From a virus: a stretch of 50,004 bases of DNA. The stretch spans positions 1 through 50,004 of the IMG/VR virus record IMGVR_UViG_3300033159_000002; one strand, written 5' to 3'. Both the position numbers and the translations under genes were made by a program. A model generated the notes under the pieces. That model saw only the letters and a program-made list of their open reading frames with translations, did no database searches and was not told the origin of the DNA. This document shows, in pieces, positions 39,886 through 47,935 of the stretch; position 1 is the first letter of the stretch; every line of letters begins with the position of its first letter.

Positions 39886-40470
39886 ATGAAAGTCCTAGTT
39901 GTAGACCTCGATAACACTCTATTTAACACTCAAGCAAGGTATAACGCATGCTTAGCGGAACAAGGTGTCGCGTCTTTAGACTCCCTCCACGGGGAGGCTA
40001 GGAGGAAGTTCTGGGAGTGTTACCAGTCACCACGGTACATGGACTTCGACATCCCTAACAAGGGCGTACTTGACACAGTAAAAAAGGCGAAAGAAAAGGG
40101 TTGGGTCGTTATACTGCTGACTGGAAGGAACGGTGAGACACAGAGAGAAAAAACACTCGAACAACTACAGAAATTTAACGTGCCATATGACTACTTGATA
40201 ATGAGGAACCCCAATGACTATAGGAAAGAGGTAGAGTATAAGCGGGAAATACTTAACGGTCTGAAGGGGTTAGGGGATGTTATACTCATAGACGACAACC
40301 CGGAGGTAAGAAAGTTAGTATCAAAAGCGTTCCCTCCAGACGAAAGTCCAACAATTGATGAGGCAAGGGATCAGGGTGAACTAAACGTTATGTTTTACAC
40401 CAAATACCCACCTGTTATAACTAAGGGGGTGAGCAGAGTTGAAGATGAAGAAGTTTTTGATCTTGAGTAG
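39886..40470 (+). CDS. HAD-superfamily phosphatase (194 aa)
   Basis: HAD motifs in order: VVDLDNTLFNT with nucleophile Asp7 and Asp9, VILLTGRNGE with the Thr, a Lys in EYKREIL, and VILIDDNPE with the paired Asp. The size and the RNA-phosphatase-like spacing recall polynucleotide 3'-phosphatase or nucleotidase domains. It may repair nucleic-acid ends or cleave nucleotides; substrate unknown. The 3' end overlaps the large secreted protein gene by 32 bases. Confidence 0.85.
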   Translation: MKVLVVDLDNTLFNTQARYNACLAEQGVASLDSLHGEARRKFWECYQSPRYMDFDIPNKGVLDTVKKAKEKGWVVILLTGRNGETQREKTLEQLQKFNVPYDYLIMRNPNDYRKEVEYKREILNGLKGLGDVILIDDNPEVRKLVSKAFPPDESPTIDEARDQGELNVMFYTKYPPVITKGVSRVEDEEVFDLE

Positions 40471-43400
40471 TTTACTTCTTTTCATACTTCTCATGCCTTT
40501 AGAAGTGTATGCAGTACAGTCCTTTCTGACGTTTTACGTTAACGTTATGGACTACGGTACTGTGCTCATGTTGCAGAACCAGAGTAACGTGTTAACAATT
40601 TACGAGATCCCCTCCTCTTTCTCCTCAGTTCCATCATTTCAGGGTGTGCAGACTACGGGGAAGGCGTTGGAGGCTGTGGAAAACGTCACGCTGAAGAGCG
40701 GTGAAGTGGCACTGGTACATGAATACGGAGTATCGGGATTCTCGACACAAAACTTCCTTTACCAACAAGTGAACGTACCCAGAATCGTTACACACTCAAA
40801 TTCCACTACGTCCTATTATTCGTCTTCTACGATTTATGTAACACCAGATCAAGGATACCAGTTACAGTTCACTCCATGGTTCGGTATTCAAAACCAGCCT
40901 GTGGATAGTGTCGAGTCAACAGGTTGGAAAGTATTTCCATATTGGCAAAACGGCGAACTGGTGGTGAACAGTACTGGAGCAAGTACTTATGGTCAATACA
41001 TTGCTTGGAAATATTCTCCAATATCAAACGTCATCAACATCACCATTCATATAACATCATTCCCAGTACAAAGTAATAATCCTGGTATTCTTATCGCCTC
41101 ACCTAACGTAGGAGACCAAACAAACATTGCTAATAATGGTTTTTACGCGTTGACAGTTAACTTCTATGACAACAAGATAGCGTTCCATTCTCCAACATCT
41201 GGTTTCATAATACTTGACTCTTCTCTTCCTCAACCTAACCCTAATTATCCGTTCACTTTCAGCGTCATCCTGACAGAGAACAGTGCTGGAAACGTTACAG
41301 TACAGAGCGTATACATCAACTCAACGGCTTACACAGTAAATGTAAACACTCCTTTCCCGTGGAGCCAGATAGGCTACGTGGGGATAACACCAGATATGGG
41401 TAACTTATTCTACGTCTCCTACTTCAGTGTCTCTCCAGCACCTTACGGTGGTGTTGAACAGTTCGTGAACAACGTGGAGTCAACATCATGGAAAGTGTTA
41501 CCTTATTGGGAAAACGGCGAACTGGTGGTGAACAGTACTGGAGCAAGTATTTATGGACAGTACATTGATTGGAGATATTCGCCGATAAGTAACACCATCA
41601 ACATAACGATCCACATAACATCGTACCCAACACAGAATGGTAATCCTGGTATCGTTGTCTACTCACCTACCGTAGGAGACCAATCATATGACGGTGTTAC
41701 TGGTTTTTATGCGTTATTAGTTGACTTCTACGGCAACACGATATGGTTCCATTCCCCAACATCTAGTTACACGCAACTTTACACTTCTCTGCCTCAACCT
41801 AACCCCAACTACCCCTTTACCTTCAGCGTAATACTTACGGAGAATTCGGCGGGTAATGTTACCGTACAGAGCGTATACATCAATTCAACAGCATACCCCG
41901 TAAATGTAAACACTCCTTTCCCGTGGAATCAGATAGGCTACGTAGGGATCGATGCCGAACAGTCTAACTTATTCTACGTCTCCTATTTCGGCGTCTCTCC
42001 TTTCCAGTATGGTGTAGTCAAATACACGGTCAACTCAATATCATTACCTTCAATGCCCGATACTTCTTCAGCCACCGTTCTGATTTCTCAGCTCTCCAAC
42101 GGCTCTTACGCCATCCTCGGCGTGTACAACGGGACGTGGCATGAGCTTAACCTACCGTTTGCCAATCCTAATGGAAAGTTCACAGTTACGTTCAACCCAG
42201 TGGGCCCAGTGAACATAACGTTGAAGTCCTCCAACGTCTTATCTTACGGAGCTTTATTCTCTCCAGGTAACGGCGTGTTGTTAGAGGCTCAAAACGCTAT
42301 ACCTCCGTCAAACCCGTCGAATTGGGCACCGTTAGGCTATGTGGGTACCAACGGAGAGGTAGGAGGAGGTGTTGATTGGGCTTCGCCACAATTTACTCCA
42401 GCTACGCTCAACAGTATAAACTATTACCAAGGTGGTACAATAGCGACGACTGACTGGGGTACCACGAACTTCACTTATTACTCTGCATCAATTAATCAGC
42501 ATCTAAACGGACAGATGAATTACGTTACTGTTGGTATAGGTTTCACATCAGGTTGGGCTAATGCGCCCTCTGGCTATTACCCTTTCCAAAACGGCTTTAT
42601 CGACATGGTATACATAGAAAATAACAGTATTGCGACGTCACAAACACCTCCTAACGTCTCTTCGATGTTGTTCTTCTTCGACCCCACATACATCACGCAA
42701 CAAGGTCAATACATAAACCCCTTCACGAACCAGACCTACCAGCTGACTGGTTCCCTAACTAGGGAAGTTAACGATATCGGCGTCATTACGTTCCTCGATC
42801 CAAAAGTCACAAACCCTGTGATTTATGTCCCACCGTTCACAGAGGTAATCGTGAGGAACTCTACTAGCTCACAAATATTCATAAATTACGAGACGTTTCC
42901 TTACCAGACTGCAACGGTACCACCTGGTAATTACCAGATCACGGTCATCCTACTTTACACAGCTTATTCCTTCGTTTTAATAAACTGGCAAGGCTGGAAC
43001 GTGACTATTTACGAAAACGGACAACCAATGATAGTAAACGACCCGATAACACAACAAATACAGCCCTTCGACACACAAGGGCTCTTATCCGCACAAATTG
43101 TGGCAAACCCCAATACGAAAGTGTTGACCATATACCTTCAACCGCTCTCCTCTGGCGTAGGTACTTATTCACCTAAGGAGATAGCGTTCCCGAAACCCGC
43201 ACCGCAGTTAATACTCCCGTTAACCCAACAAACGCCGTTCAGTCTGTCAACACTTACGGTAAGCGGTATAGTTACAGTAGCAATGGTTTTAGCAGTTGTG
43301 ATCGCGTTAGCCAGAGCTAACCAAGATCTGCTCGCAAGTATAGCTGCAGGAGGTGCAGTAGTCGCAGTGGTGGGTATTATCATACACCTCATGCCAATAA

Positions 43401-43471
43401 TCTTCATAGGGTCAGTCATGGTTATAATATCTACAACATATAGGTTTGCGAGGAGGAGCAGCCAGACATGA
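40439..43471 (+). CDS. Large secreted, membrane-anchored beta-rich protein with duplicated domain (1,010 aa)
   Basis: Signal peptide (MKMKKFLILSSLLLFILLMP), a long outer region dense in Asn-X-Ser/Thr sites, and three C-terminal membrane helices (about 935-1000) ending RRSSQT. Two tandem copies of a ~185-residue domain occur at about residues 155-340 and 345-530: both have NGELVVNSTGAS, PQPNPNYPFTFSVILTENSA and TPFPW(S/N)QIGYVG. The fold looks like a concanavalin/laminin-G jelly roll. Most likely a virion surface or receptor-binding spike. TTG 40439 (GGTGA upstream) or ATG 40445 starts it. Confidence 0.8.
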   Translation: MKMKKFLILSSLLLFILLMPLEVYAVQSFLTFYVNVMDYGTVLMLQNQSNVLTIYEIPSSFSSVPSFQGVQTTGKALEAVENVTLKSGEVALVHEYGVSGFSTQNFLYQQVNVPRIVTHSNSTTSYYSSSTIYVTPDQGYQLQFTPWFGIQNQPVDSVESTGWKVFPYWQNGELVVNSTGASTYGQYIAWKYSPISNVINITIHITSFPVQSNNPGILIASPNVGDQTNIANNGFYALTVNFYDNKIAFHSPTSGFIILDSSLPQPNPNYPFTFSVILTENSAGNVTVQSVYINSTAYTVNVNTPFPWSQIGYVGITPDMGNLFYVSYFSVSPAPYGGVEQFVNNVESTSWKVLPYWENGELVVNSTGASIYGQYIDWRYSPISNTINITIHITSYPTQNGNPGIVVYSPTVGDQSYDGVTGFYALLVDFYGNTIWFHSPTSSYTQLYTSLPQPNPNYPFTFSVILTENSAGNVTVQSVYINSTAYPVNVNTPFPWNQIGYVGIDAEQSNLFYVSYFGVSPFQYGVVKYTVNSISLPSMPDTSSATVLISQLSNGSYAILGVYNGTWHELNLPFANPNGKFTVTFNPVGPVNITLKSSNVLSYGALFSPGNGVLLEAQNAIPPSNPSNWAPLGYVGTNGEVGGGVDWASPQFTPATLNSINYYQGGTIATTDWGTTNFTYYSASINQHLNGQMNYVTVGIGFTSGWANAPSGYYPFQNGFIDMVYIENNSIATSQTPPNVSSMLFFFDPTYITQQGQYINPFTNQTYQLTGSLTREVNDIGVITFLDPKVTNPVIYVPPFTEVIVRNSTSSQIFINYETFPYQTATVPPGNYQITVILLYTAYSFVLINWQGWNVTIYENGQPMIVNDPITQQIQPFDTQGLLSAQIVANPNTKVLTIYLQPLSSGVGTYSPKEIAFPKPAPQLILPLTQQTPFSLSTLTVSGIVTVAMVLAVVIALARANQDLLASIAAGGAVVAVVGIIIHLMPIIFIGSVMVIISTTYRFARRSSQT

Positions 43472-43737
43472 AGTTCATCACATATGTTATCCTAATATTT
43501 ATTATAGGCATTACAGCAGCAGTACTCAACTTAATTGAGGGCATCTATTTCGGCCTTGCGGTTCCGACACTCAACAGCGTGAAAATAGGTAATGTGAGTG
43601 CGAAAATGCCCAGCAACCCTATACCGTTCGCCAGTAATATAGTCGACGTCTTGGTATTATTAATAGGTATGCTCATCTTCATGATACTCATATACATTGT
43701 TAAAATACTGAGAGAGAGGAGTCCTTATGGGCCGTGA
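43468..43737 (+). CDS. Small membrane protein (89 aa)
   Basis: Two membrane helices (about 5-27 and 60-80) with a short outer loop, ending KILRERSPYGP. It overlaps the spike gene by 4 bases, so probably made in ratio with it and part of the same virion structure. Confidence 0.75.
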   Translation: MKFITYVILIFIIGITAAVLNLIEGIYFGLAVPTLNSVKIGNVSAKMPSNPIPFASNIVDVLVLLIGMLIFMILIYIVKILRERSPYGP

Positions 43738-43753
43738 TAAAATAAACGACAAA

Positions 43754-43774
43754 CCTCGCCCTTTTAGGGCGGGG
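43754..43774. repeat. CCTCGCCC hairpin
   Basis: CCTCGCCCT and AGGGCGGGG flank TTT; a stem of nine pairs with G-T pairing. Follows the 43737 stop by 16 bases and is followed by seven A. Likely a terminator or an insertion-sequence end remnant. Confidence 0.6.
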
Positions 43775-43804
43775 TAAAAAAAGCATAAACGTCTCTTTTC
43801 TTTC

Positions 43805-43833
43805 CCTCGTCCTTTAGGGCGAGGAGGAGTCAG
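43805..43833. repeat. Hairpin plus AGGAGTCAG
   Basis: CCTCGTCCT/AGGGCGAGG hairpin followed by AGGAGTCAG, the same order as the end of the omega-RNA-like element (GGAGGAAGTCAG at 13721). On the minus strand it encodes the SDSSSP end of the RHH gene. Confidence 0.6.
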
Positions 43834-44008
43834 AACCTCCTATAACCCTTGCTAATTCTGATTTTTCCTTAGAGATAAAGCCCCTTGCAAGGGCCTGCTT
43901 CATTAAAAAAACTATAGCTTCTTGTCTTGATTCCCATCCTTCAGCTTTCCACATACTATCAAATTGTTGAAGGATGCGTTCATCTATATTCAAGCTTATT
44001 CTAGCCAT
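43814..44008 (-). CDS. RHH DNA-binding protein (64 aa)
   Basis: From ATG 44008 (leaderless, TTTATATAC about 25 bases upstream): MARISLNIDERILQQFDSMW, then SRQEAIVFLMKQALARGF, a textbook CopG/RHH dimer with the basic first strand for DNA contact. The only regulator within the virion block, so a candidate controller of class 2 promoters. Its last codons are made by the 43805 hairpin. Confidence 0.85.
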   Translation of the reverse strand: MARISLNIDERILQQFDSMWKAEGWESRQEAIVFLMKQALARGFISKEKSELARVIGGSDSSSP

Positions 44009-44118
44009 TGTGTATAATGTATGTTTGATATAGTATATAAAGCTTATGACATACACTTTTGTATTACAGCCTACAACTCCTAAATTATTTTATAAAAATA
44101 GGGATTAAGGGAGACAAA

Positions 44119-44147
44119 CCTCACCCTTCCATGGTAAGGAGGAGGTC
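44119..44147. repeat. Hairpin plus AGGAGGTCAG
   Basis: CCTCACC ... GGTAAGG stem followed by AGGAGGTCAGC, directly upstream of the class 2 promoter at 44150. AGGAGGA here can pair with TCCTCCT in that promoter's pyrimidine run. Confidence 0.55.
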
Positions 44148-44149
44148 AG

Positions 44150-44189
44150 CTTATTTTTTATTTTTTAGCTTTTCCTCCTACTTCTTCTT
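44150..44189 (+). promoter_or_regulatory. Class 2 promoter/leader, best example
   Basis: TTATTTTTTATTTTTTAGC then TTTTCCTCCTACTTCTTCTT to ATG 44190. Confidence 0.7.
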
Positions 44190-44822
44190 ATGAAAAGGTT
44201 ATTATTACTGCTTTTAGTCCCTCTCATGGCGTCTCTGTTAGTAGCAGCAACTACAGGTGGCGCTGTTTTAGACTGGTCAGACGGTAGTGCCGTTGTGACA
44301 ATACAGCCACTTTCAGAGACAGTCATAGACGGTTATGTTGTTAACGCTTTTTATAACGGCTCAAATCAAGTAGTCCTCTTAGCGGAACCTTACTACCAGG
44401 GGCAAAACTTGCAACAGGTTACGTTTTCACTTTACAACTTTTACACACACCAGCTAATCGGTAATTATACATTGGAAGACAACTACACCGTGGTGACAGT
44501 ACCTTCCAATATAACTGTTATTTACATTTACTTCGACAGTCAACAGTTTGGGCCGTTTTACATAGCGACAAACGGCGGCAATTATGCACCGCCTCTTCTC
44601 GACCAAATGCTGATGTATGCTATTCCGTTGTCTTCTGTGGCTTTATTCGGGCTTAGAGCGGGTCTGAGAAACGTCGGGCTAGGATTAATAGTCTCATCGA
44701 TATTTACAACGGCAGAAATGGTAGCACTAGGGGTTTCTAACGCGTGGTTATATGCGATCCCCACTCTCGAGGTAATGTTTGCCATTATACTGTTGTGGCA
44801 CAGCGTCCAAACGTCGGGCTAA
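44190..44822 (+). CDS. Secreted/membrane virion protein (210 aa)
   Basis: Signal peptide (MKRLLLLLLVPLMASLLVAA), beta-rich outer domain with Asn-X-Ser/Thr sites, then three membrane helices from about residue 137 to 205. The plan repeats that of the 1,010-residue protein on a small scale. Probably a virion envelope protein. Confidence 0.75.
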   Translation: MKRLLLLLLVPLMASLLVAATTGGAVLDWSDGSAVVTIQPLSETVIDGYVVNAFYNGSNQVVLLAEPYYQGQNLQQVTFSLYNFYTHQLIGNYTLEDNYTVVTVPSNITVIYIYFDSQQFGPFYIATNGGNYAPPLLDQMLMYAIPLSSVALFGLRAGLRNVGLGLIVSSIFTTAEMVALGVSNAWLYAIPTLEVMFAIILLWHSVQTSG

Positions 44823-44853
44823 CATTTTTCTTATTTAACCATTTTTTTCTTTC

Positions 44854-45594
44854 ATGACAACAACACTTCCTCCACCTGTAACAGTTCCAGCACCGCCATC
44901 ACCGTCATCAGTAGTACCGTCTTTTTCACCTAGTTTTATTGAATATGCTATGATCGCAATTTTTGCAGGCGTAATAATTTATGTTGCCTATAAACTCTTC
45001 AGTAAACCTAACTACAGGTACTGGTTAAGACTTATTGACGGAAACGAGGAAAAGGAGATCCCGCTGACGAGAATAGACGAGGTCAACTTCGTTAGTGTGA
45101 AGGGGAATATACGTGTGTATAAAGACCCCACAGTGAAGATGATCAAGAGCGGGAGAAGGTATATCCTCTACGGTTGGGGTATACAGCCCTACTACATTGC
45201 TAAAGACCCACAGACGCTTATCAACGTCGGGATCCGGGACTTAATCCTAAGAGTTGGAAACAAGGAAATAAAGTTCGACGGTACGTGGAAGTCGATCGTG
45301 GACTACTACACTTACTTAATAAAAAGTAGGATTGACACAATGAGGGAACTCACGCTTGATACTAATACACAGCTCGTTATAGCGGTCGATTACCCTAGTA
45401 TATTTAAGAGTTCGATCGAGGACTTACTTCACACTAACGTTAAGCATTCGTTAAGGCAGTTAGAGGAAATAGTGAACATAGAGAAGAACGTAACAGCTAC
45501 TAAGTCTACAGATTTCTCGTGGATGAGGTGGCTCATCATCGCGTTCATGATAATGGGCGTATTCCTGTTAGCCTTGTCGGTGATACATAAATGA
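44854..45594 (+). CDS. Membrane protein preceding the AAA ATPase (246 aa)
   Basis: Pro-rich N-terminus (TLPPPVTVPAPPSPSSVVPS), membrane helix at about 27-47, soluble middle domain (50-220) and a C-terminal helix (about 226-244). The ATG follows a pyrimidine-rich TTTTTTTCTTTC run. It overlaps the ATPase start by 4 bases (ATGA), implying that the ATPase acts at this membrane protein, perhaps in assembly or extrusion. Confidence 0.75.
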   Translation: MTTTLPPPVTVPAPPSPSSVVPSFSPSFIEYAMIAIFAGVIIYVAYKLFSKPNYRYWLRLIDGNEEKEIPLTRIDEVNFVSVKGNIRVYKDPTVKMIKSGRRYILYGWGIQPYYIAKDPQTLINVGIRDLILRVGNKEIKFDGTWKSIVDYYTYLIKSRIDTMRELTLDTNTQLVIAVDYPSIFKSSIEDLLHTNVKHSLRQLEEIVNIEKNVTATKSTDFSWMRWLIIAFMIMGVFLLALSVIHK

Positions 45595-46898
45595 TCTGCA
45601 GAAAAGTCGTGAGAAACTCCTCAACCGAAGTTCTGAGGAGGCCTGTCGGTTGCGACGAAATTGCTCCTTACACCGATGTTAAAACAGTAGGAGAAGTCAA
45701 AGTGGAGGAGGTTAAAGACTACATAGTAGTTACTGCCGATGACGTGTATGTTTACCCTAAAAGTGTGTGGGAACGTATACAGTTTTATGTTGATTATTTC
45801 AGAAAAAGCGGTGTCTTCCCAAATCCTGGTTTACTCTTCACAGGCCCACCTGGGACTGGGAAAACCACACTATCAAGGATAATTACCGATATGCTAGGAC
45901 TAGACAGAGTATTTTTCAGTTTTGCTGAAGTGTTAGGGCCTTACGTCGGGCAAAGCGAGAAGGGATTTCAGGCAAAAATCGACGAAGCCGTAAGATTGCG
46001 ACCTTCAGCCCTCGTAATCGACGAGGCGGACACTTTACTCATGCAAAGAGAAATTATGATACAAAGGATAGGTGTTTCTTCTGCAGATATTAACATTAAG
46101 TCTATGTTACTCGATACGATGTCCAAGATGAGGGAAAGTGACGTGCTATTTATTGCAATAACCAATATCTCACCTTCTCTTATTGACAGTGCATTGAAGA
46201 GAGAGGGCCGTTTCGGTGAACCAGTCTACGTCCCAGTGCCTACTAAAGACGCGATAGAGATACTCATAGAGAGAAAGTTCCCGCAATTCCTCGATAGACG
46301 GGAAGAATTAGCCTCCAAATTGGCGTCATCAATGCAGAACTTTGCTAATATAGTGTCCTACTTGAAAAGGTTACAATACGGCATAGACAGACTGCCTGAG
46401 GAATCACTTCGCGGTTACAGGATAATTTACGTCAAGAAACCTTATACAGACAGGAGGCTTGAGAGGTTCTTTTCCTCACTCGACTACCCTGAGCTTTACT
46501 TCGTAAAGGCTAACCCAGACCTCGCAATACCCGTGCTCGCTGCTTATTTCGTCTCTGTCGGTAAAGGAAACGTAGTTGTTTATAACGCGAAGGGACTAGA
46601 AGAGGCGATAAAGGTGGCTGAAACGTATAACGCTGTACTCATCGTAGATGAGAGGAGCGGGATACCGATAAAGGAACTGTTCCGGGTAGCAAATGTCCCG
46701 ATCGTTGTGGTAGGAGAGAACGTAACAGCGAGGGAAGTTTTCCATGTGGACGAGTACAACGAGGACATGATCAATATCATCTTCAGTGCGTACAACATCA
46801 AGGCGACACCGAGGAGGTATACCCTAAACGATTTGGAAAGGATTGTTTACCACTGTAAAGGAGGCGATGAGAACTGCGTAAAGAAGTTGAGAGAGTAG
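45591..46898 (+). CDS. AAA+ ATPase, CDC48/Vps4-like (435 aa)
   Basis: Walker A GPPGTGKT (85-92), Walker B LVIDEAD (141-147), sensor-1 Asn (AITNIS, 191-193) and an arginine finger in ALKREGRFGE (about 204-210) define one complete AAA module; the pore-loop position is GPYVGQSE. Residues 260-435 form a second alpha/beta part with AVLIVDERSG but no Walker A, possibly a degenerate second module. Proteins of this type may remodel membranes or coats during assembly and escape; large spindle viruses carry AAA ATPases. Confidence 0.9.
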   Translation: MICRKVVRNSSTEVLRRPVGCDEIAPYTDVKTVGEVKVEEVKDYIVVTADDVYVYPKSVWERIQFYVDYFRKSGVFPNPGLLFTGPPGTGKTTLSRIITDMLGLDRVFFSFAEVLGPYVGQSEKGFQAKIDEAVRLRPSALVIDEADTLLMQREIMIQRIGVSSADINIKSMLLDTMSKMRESDVLFIAITNISPSLIDSALKREGRFGEPVYVPVPTKDAIEILIERKFPQFLDRREELASKLASSMQNFANIVSYLKRLQYGIDRLPEESLRGYRIIYVKKPYTDRRLERFFSSLDYPELYFVKANPDLAIPVLAAYFVSVGKGNVVVYNAKGLEEAIKVAETYNAVLIVDERSGIPIKELFRVANVPIVVVGENVTAREVFHVDEYNEDMINIIFSAYNIKATPRRYTLNDLERIVYHCKGGDENCVKKLRE

Positions 46899-46915
46899 CC
46901 GTATTTTTAGGGGCT

Positions 46916-47935
46916 TTGATGTTTGTCAACGGTATATTATACTTAGAAGTAGCCTCTTTTATAATATACCTATTTTATATACTAGGTGTAGTGTTTACTT
47001 TCCTCTACTTAGTAAAAGAGGATAAGAGGTTTGCCGACTTAATCGTGTTCTTTACATTTATCGCCACATTTACTGCCGTCTCGGTATACAGGCTCCCCTC
47101 ACAAACCGATGAGGAAAGCTTGGTATTATACGCAGCATTCCTCTTCAGGCATGGGGTTAATCCCTATACAACAAACCTCATTAACGCTTATAAGATGTTT
47201 CCCGTAGCTGAACCCGTAGTCACGGTTACACTCACCCCCACCTATTACGTTAACGTGTTCGGTTACCCTGCGTTATATTTCGAGATAGCCTCTGTTATAT
47301 ACCCTCAGATTGCTACACTGGCCACGACTTTCTTGCTTTACCTCTTTCTGAGGTGGAAGGGTAAGGAGAAGTTATTCTTTATCGTCATGTTGATTGAAGA
47401 AAGTTATTCGGCTTTTACAGGTGCGACGTTTGACATAATATCCCTAGCCATTGCAATCATAGCACTTACGACGAAAGGTTGGGTCAGATCGGCACTTATG
47501 GCGCTAAGCGGTGACATTAAGCAATATACGTTACTTTACTTACCGTTTATGTGGAAGGATTATTGGGGTAAGTGGAAAGAACTGGCAAAGAACATCCTCA
47601 TACCGTTGGCCGTTTTCCTAATCCCTAACTTACCCTTCATCTCGTTAAAATGGGCTTTTGATGTTTTAGGCCCTCTCACGCAACCTATAGCGAATCAAGG
47701 TATTTCGATCAGTTTGCTGAATCTGACAGGAGCACCTATACCGCACATTGCATATACTGTCGCTTTCCTAACACTCTACACCGCATTGTTGATATTGTAT
47801 AAACCTAACACTAAGTGGAAGTGGATCCTCCCAGCTTTTATCTGGCTCGTAAGCTGGAGGGATTTAAACTATTTCTTATTCTATATCACGATATGGGTGA
47901 GTAGTTATGAGCTGGAAGGTGCTGATAACGGTTAG
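46916..47935 (+). CDS. GT-C-like membrane glycosyltransferase (339 aa)
   Basis: About nine membrane helices. After the second comes QTDEESLVLYAAFLFRHGVN followed by PYTT, the acidic first outer loop plus 'G-x-NPY' typical of GT-C/GT87 lipid-linked sugar transferases. It probably decorates the heavily Asn-X-Ser/Thr-bearing virion proteins nearby or host lipids; the acyltransferase at 1390 may act in the same pathway. Overlaps the next gene by 29 bases. Confidence 0.65.
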   Translation: MMFVNGILYLEVASFIIYLFYILGVVFTFLYLVKEDKRFADLIVFFTFIATFTAVSVYRLPSQTDEESLVLYAAFLFRHGVNPYTTNLINAYKMFPVAEPVVTVTLTPTYYVNVFGYPALYFEIASVIYPQIATLATTFLLYLFLRWKGKEKLFFIVMLIEESYSAFTGATFDIISLAIAIIALTTKGWVRSALMALSGDIKQYTLLYLPFMWKDYWGKWKELAKNILIPLAVFLIPNLPFISLKWAFDVLGPLTQPIANQGISISLLNLTGAPIPHIAYTVAFLTLYTALLILYKPNTKWKWILPAFIWLVSWRDLNYFLFYITIWVSSYELEGADNG

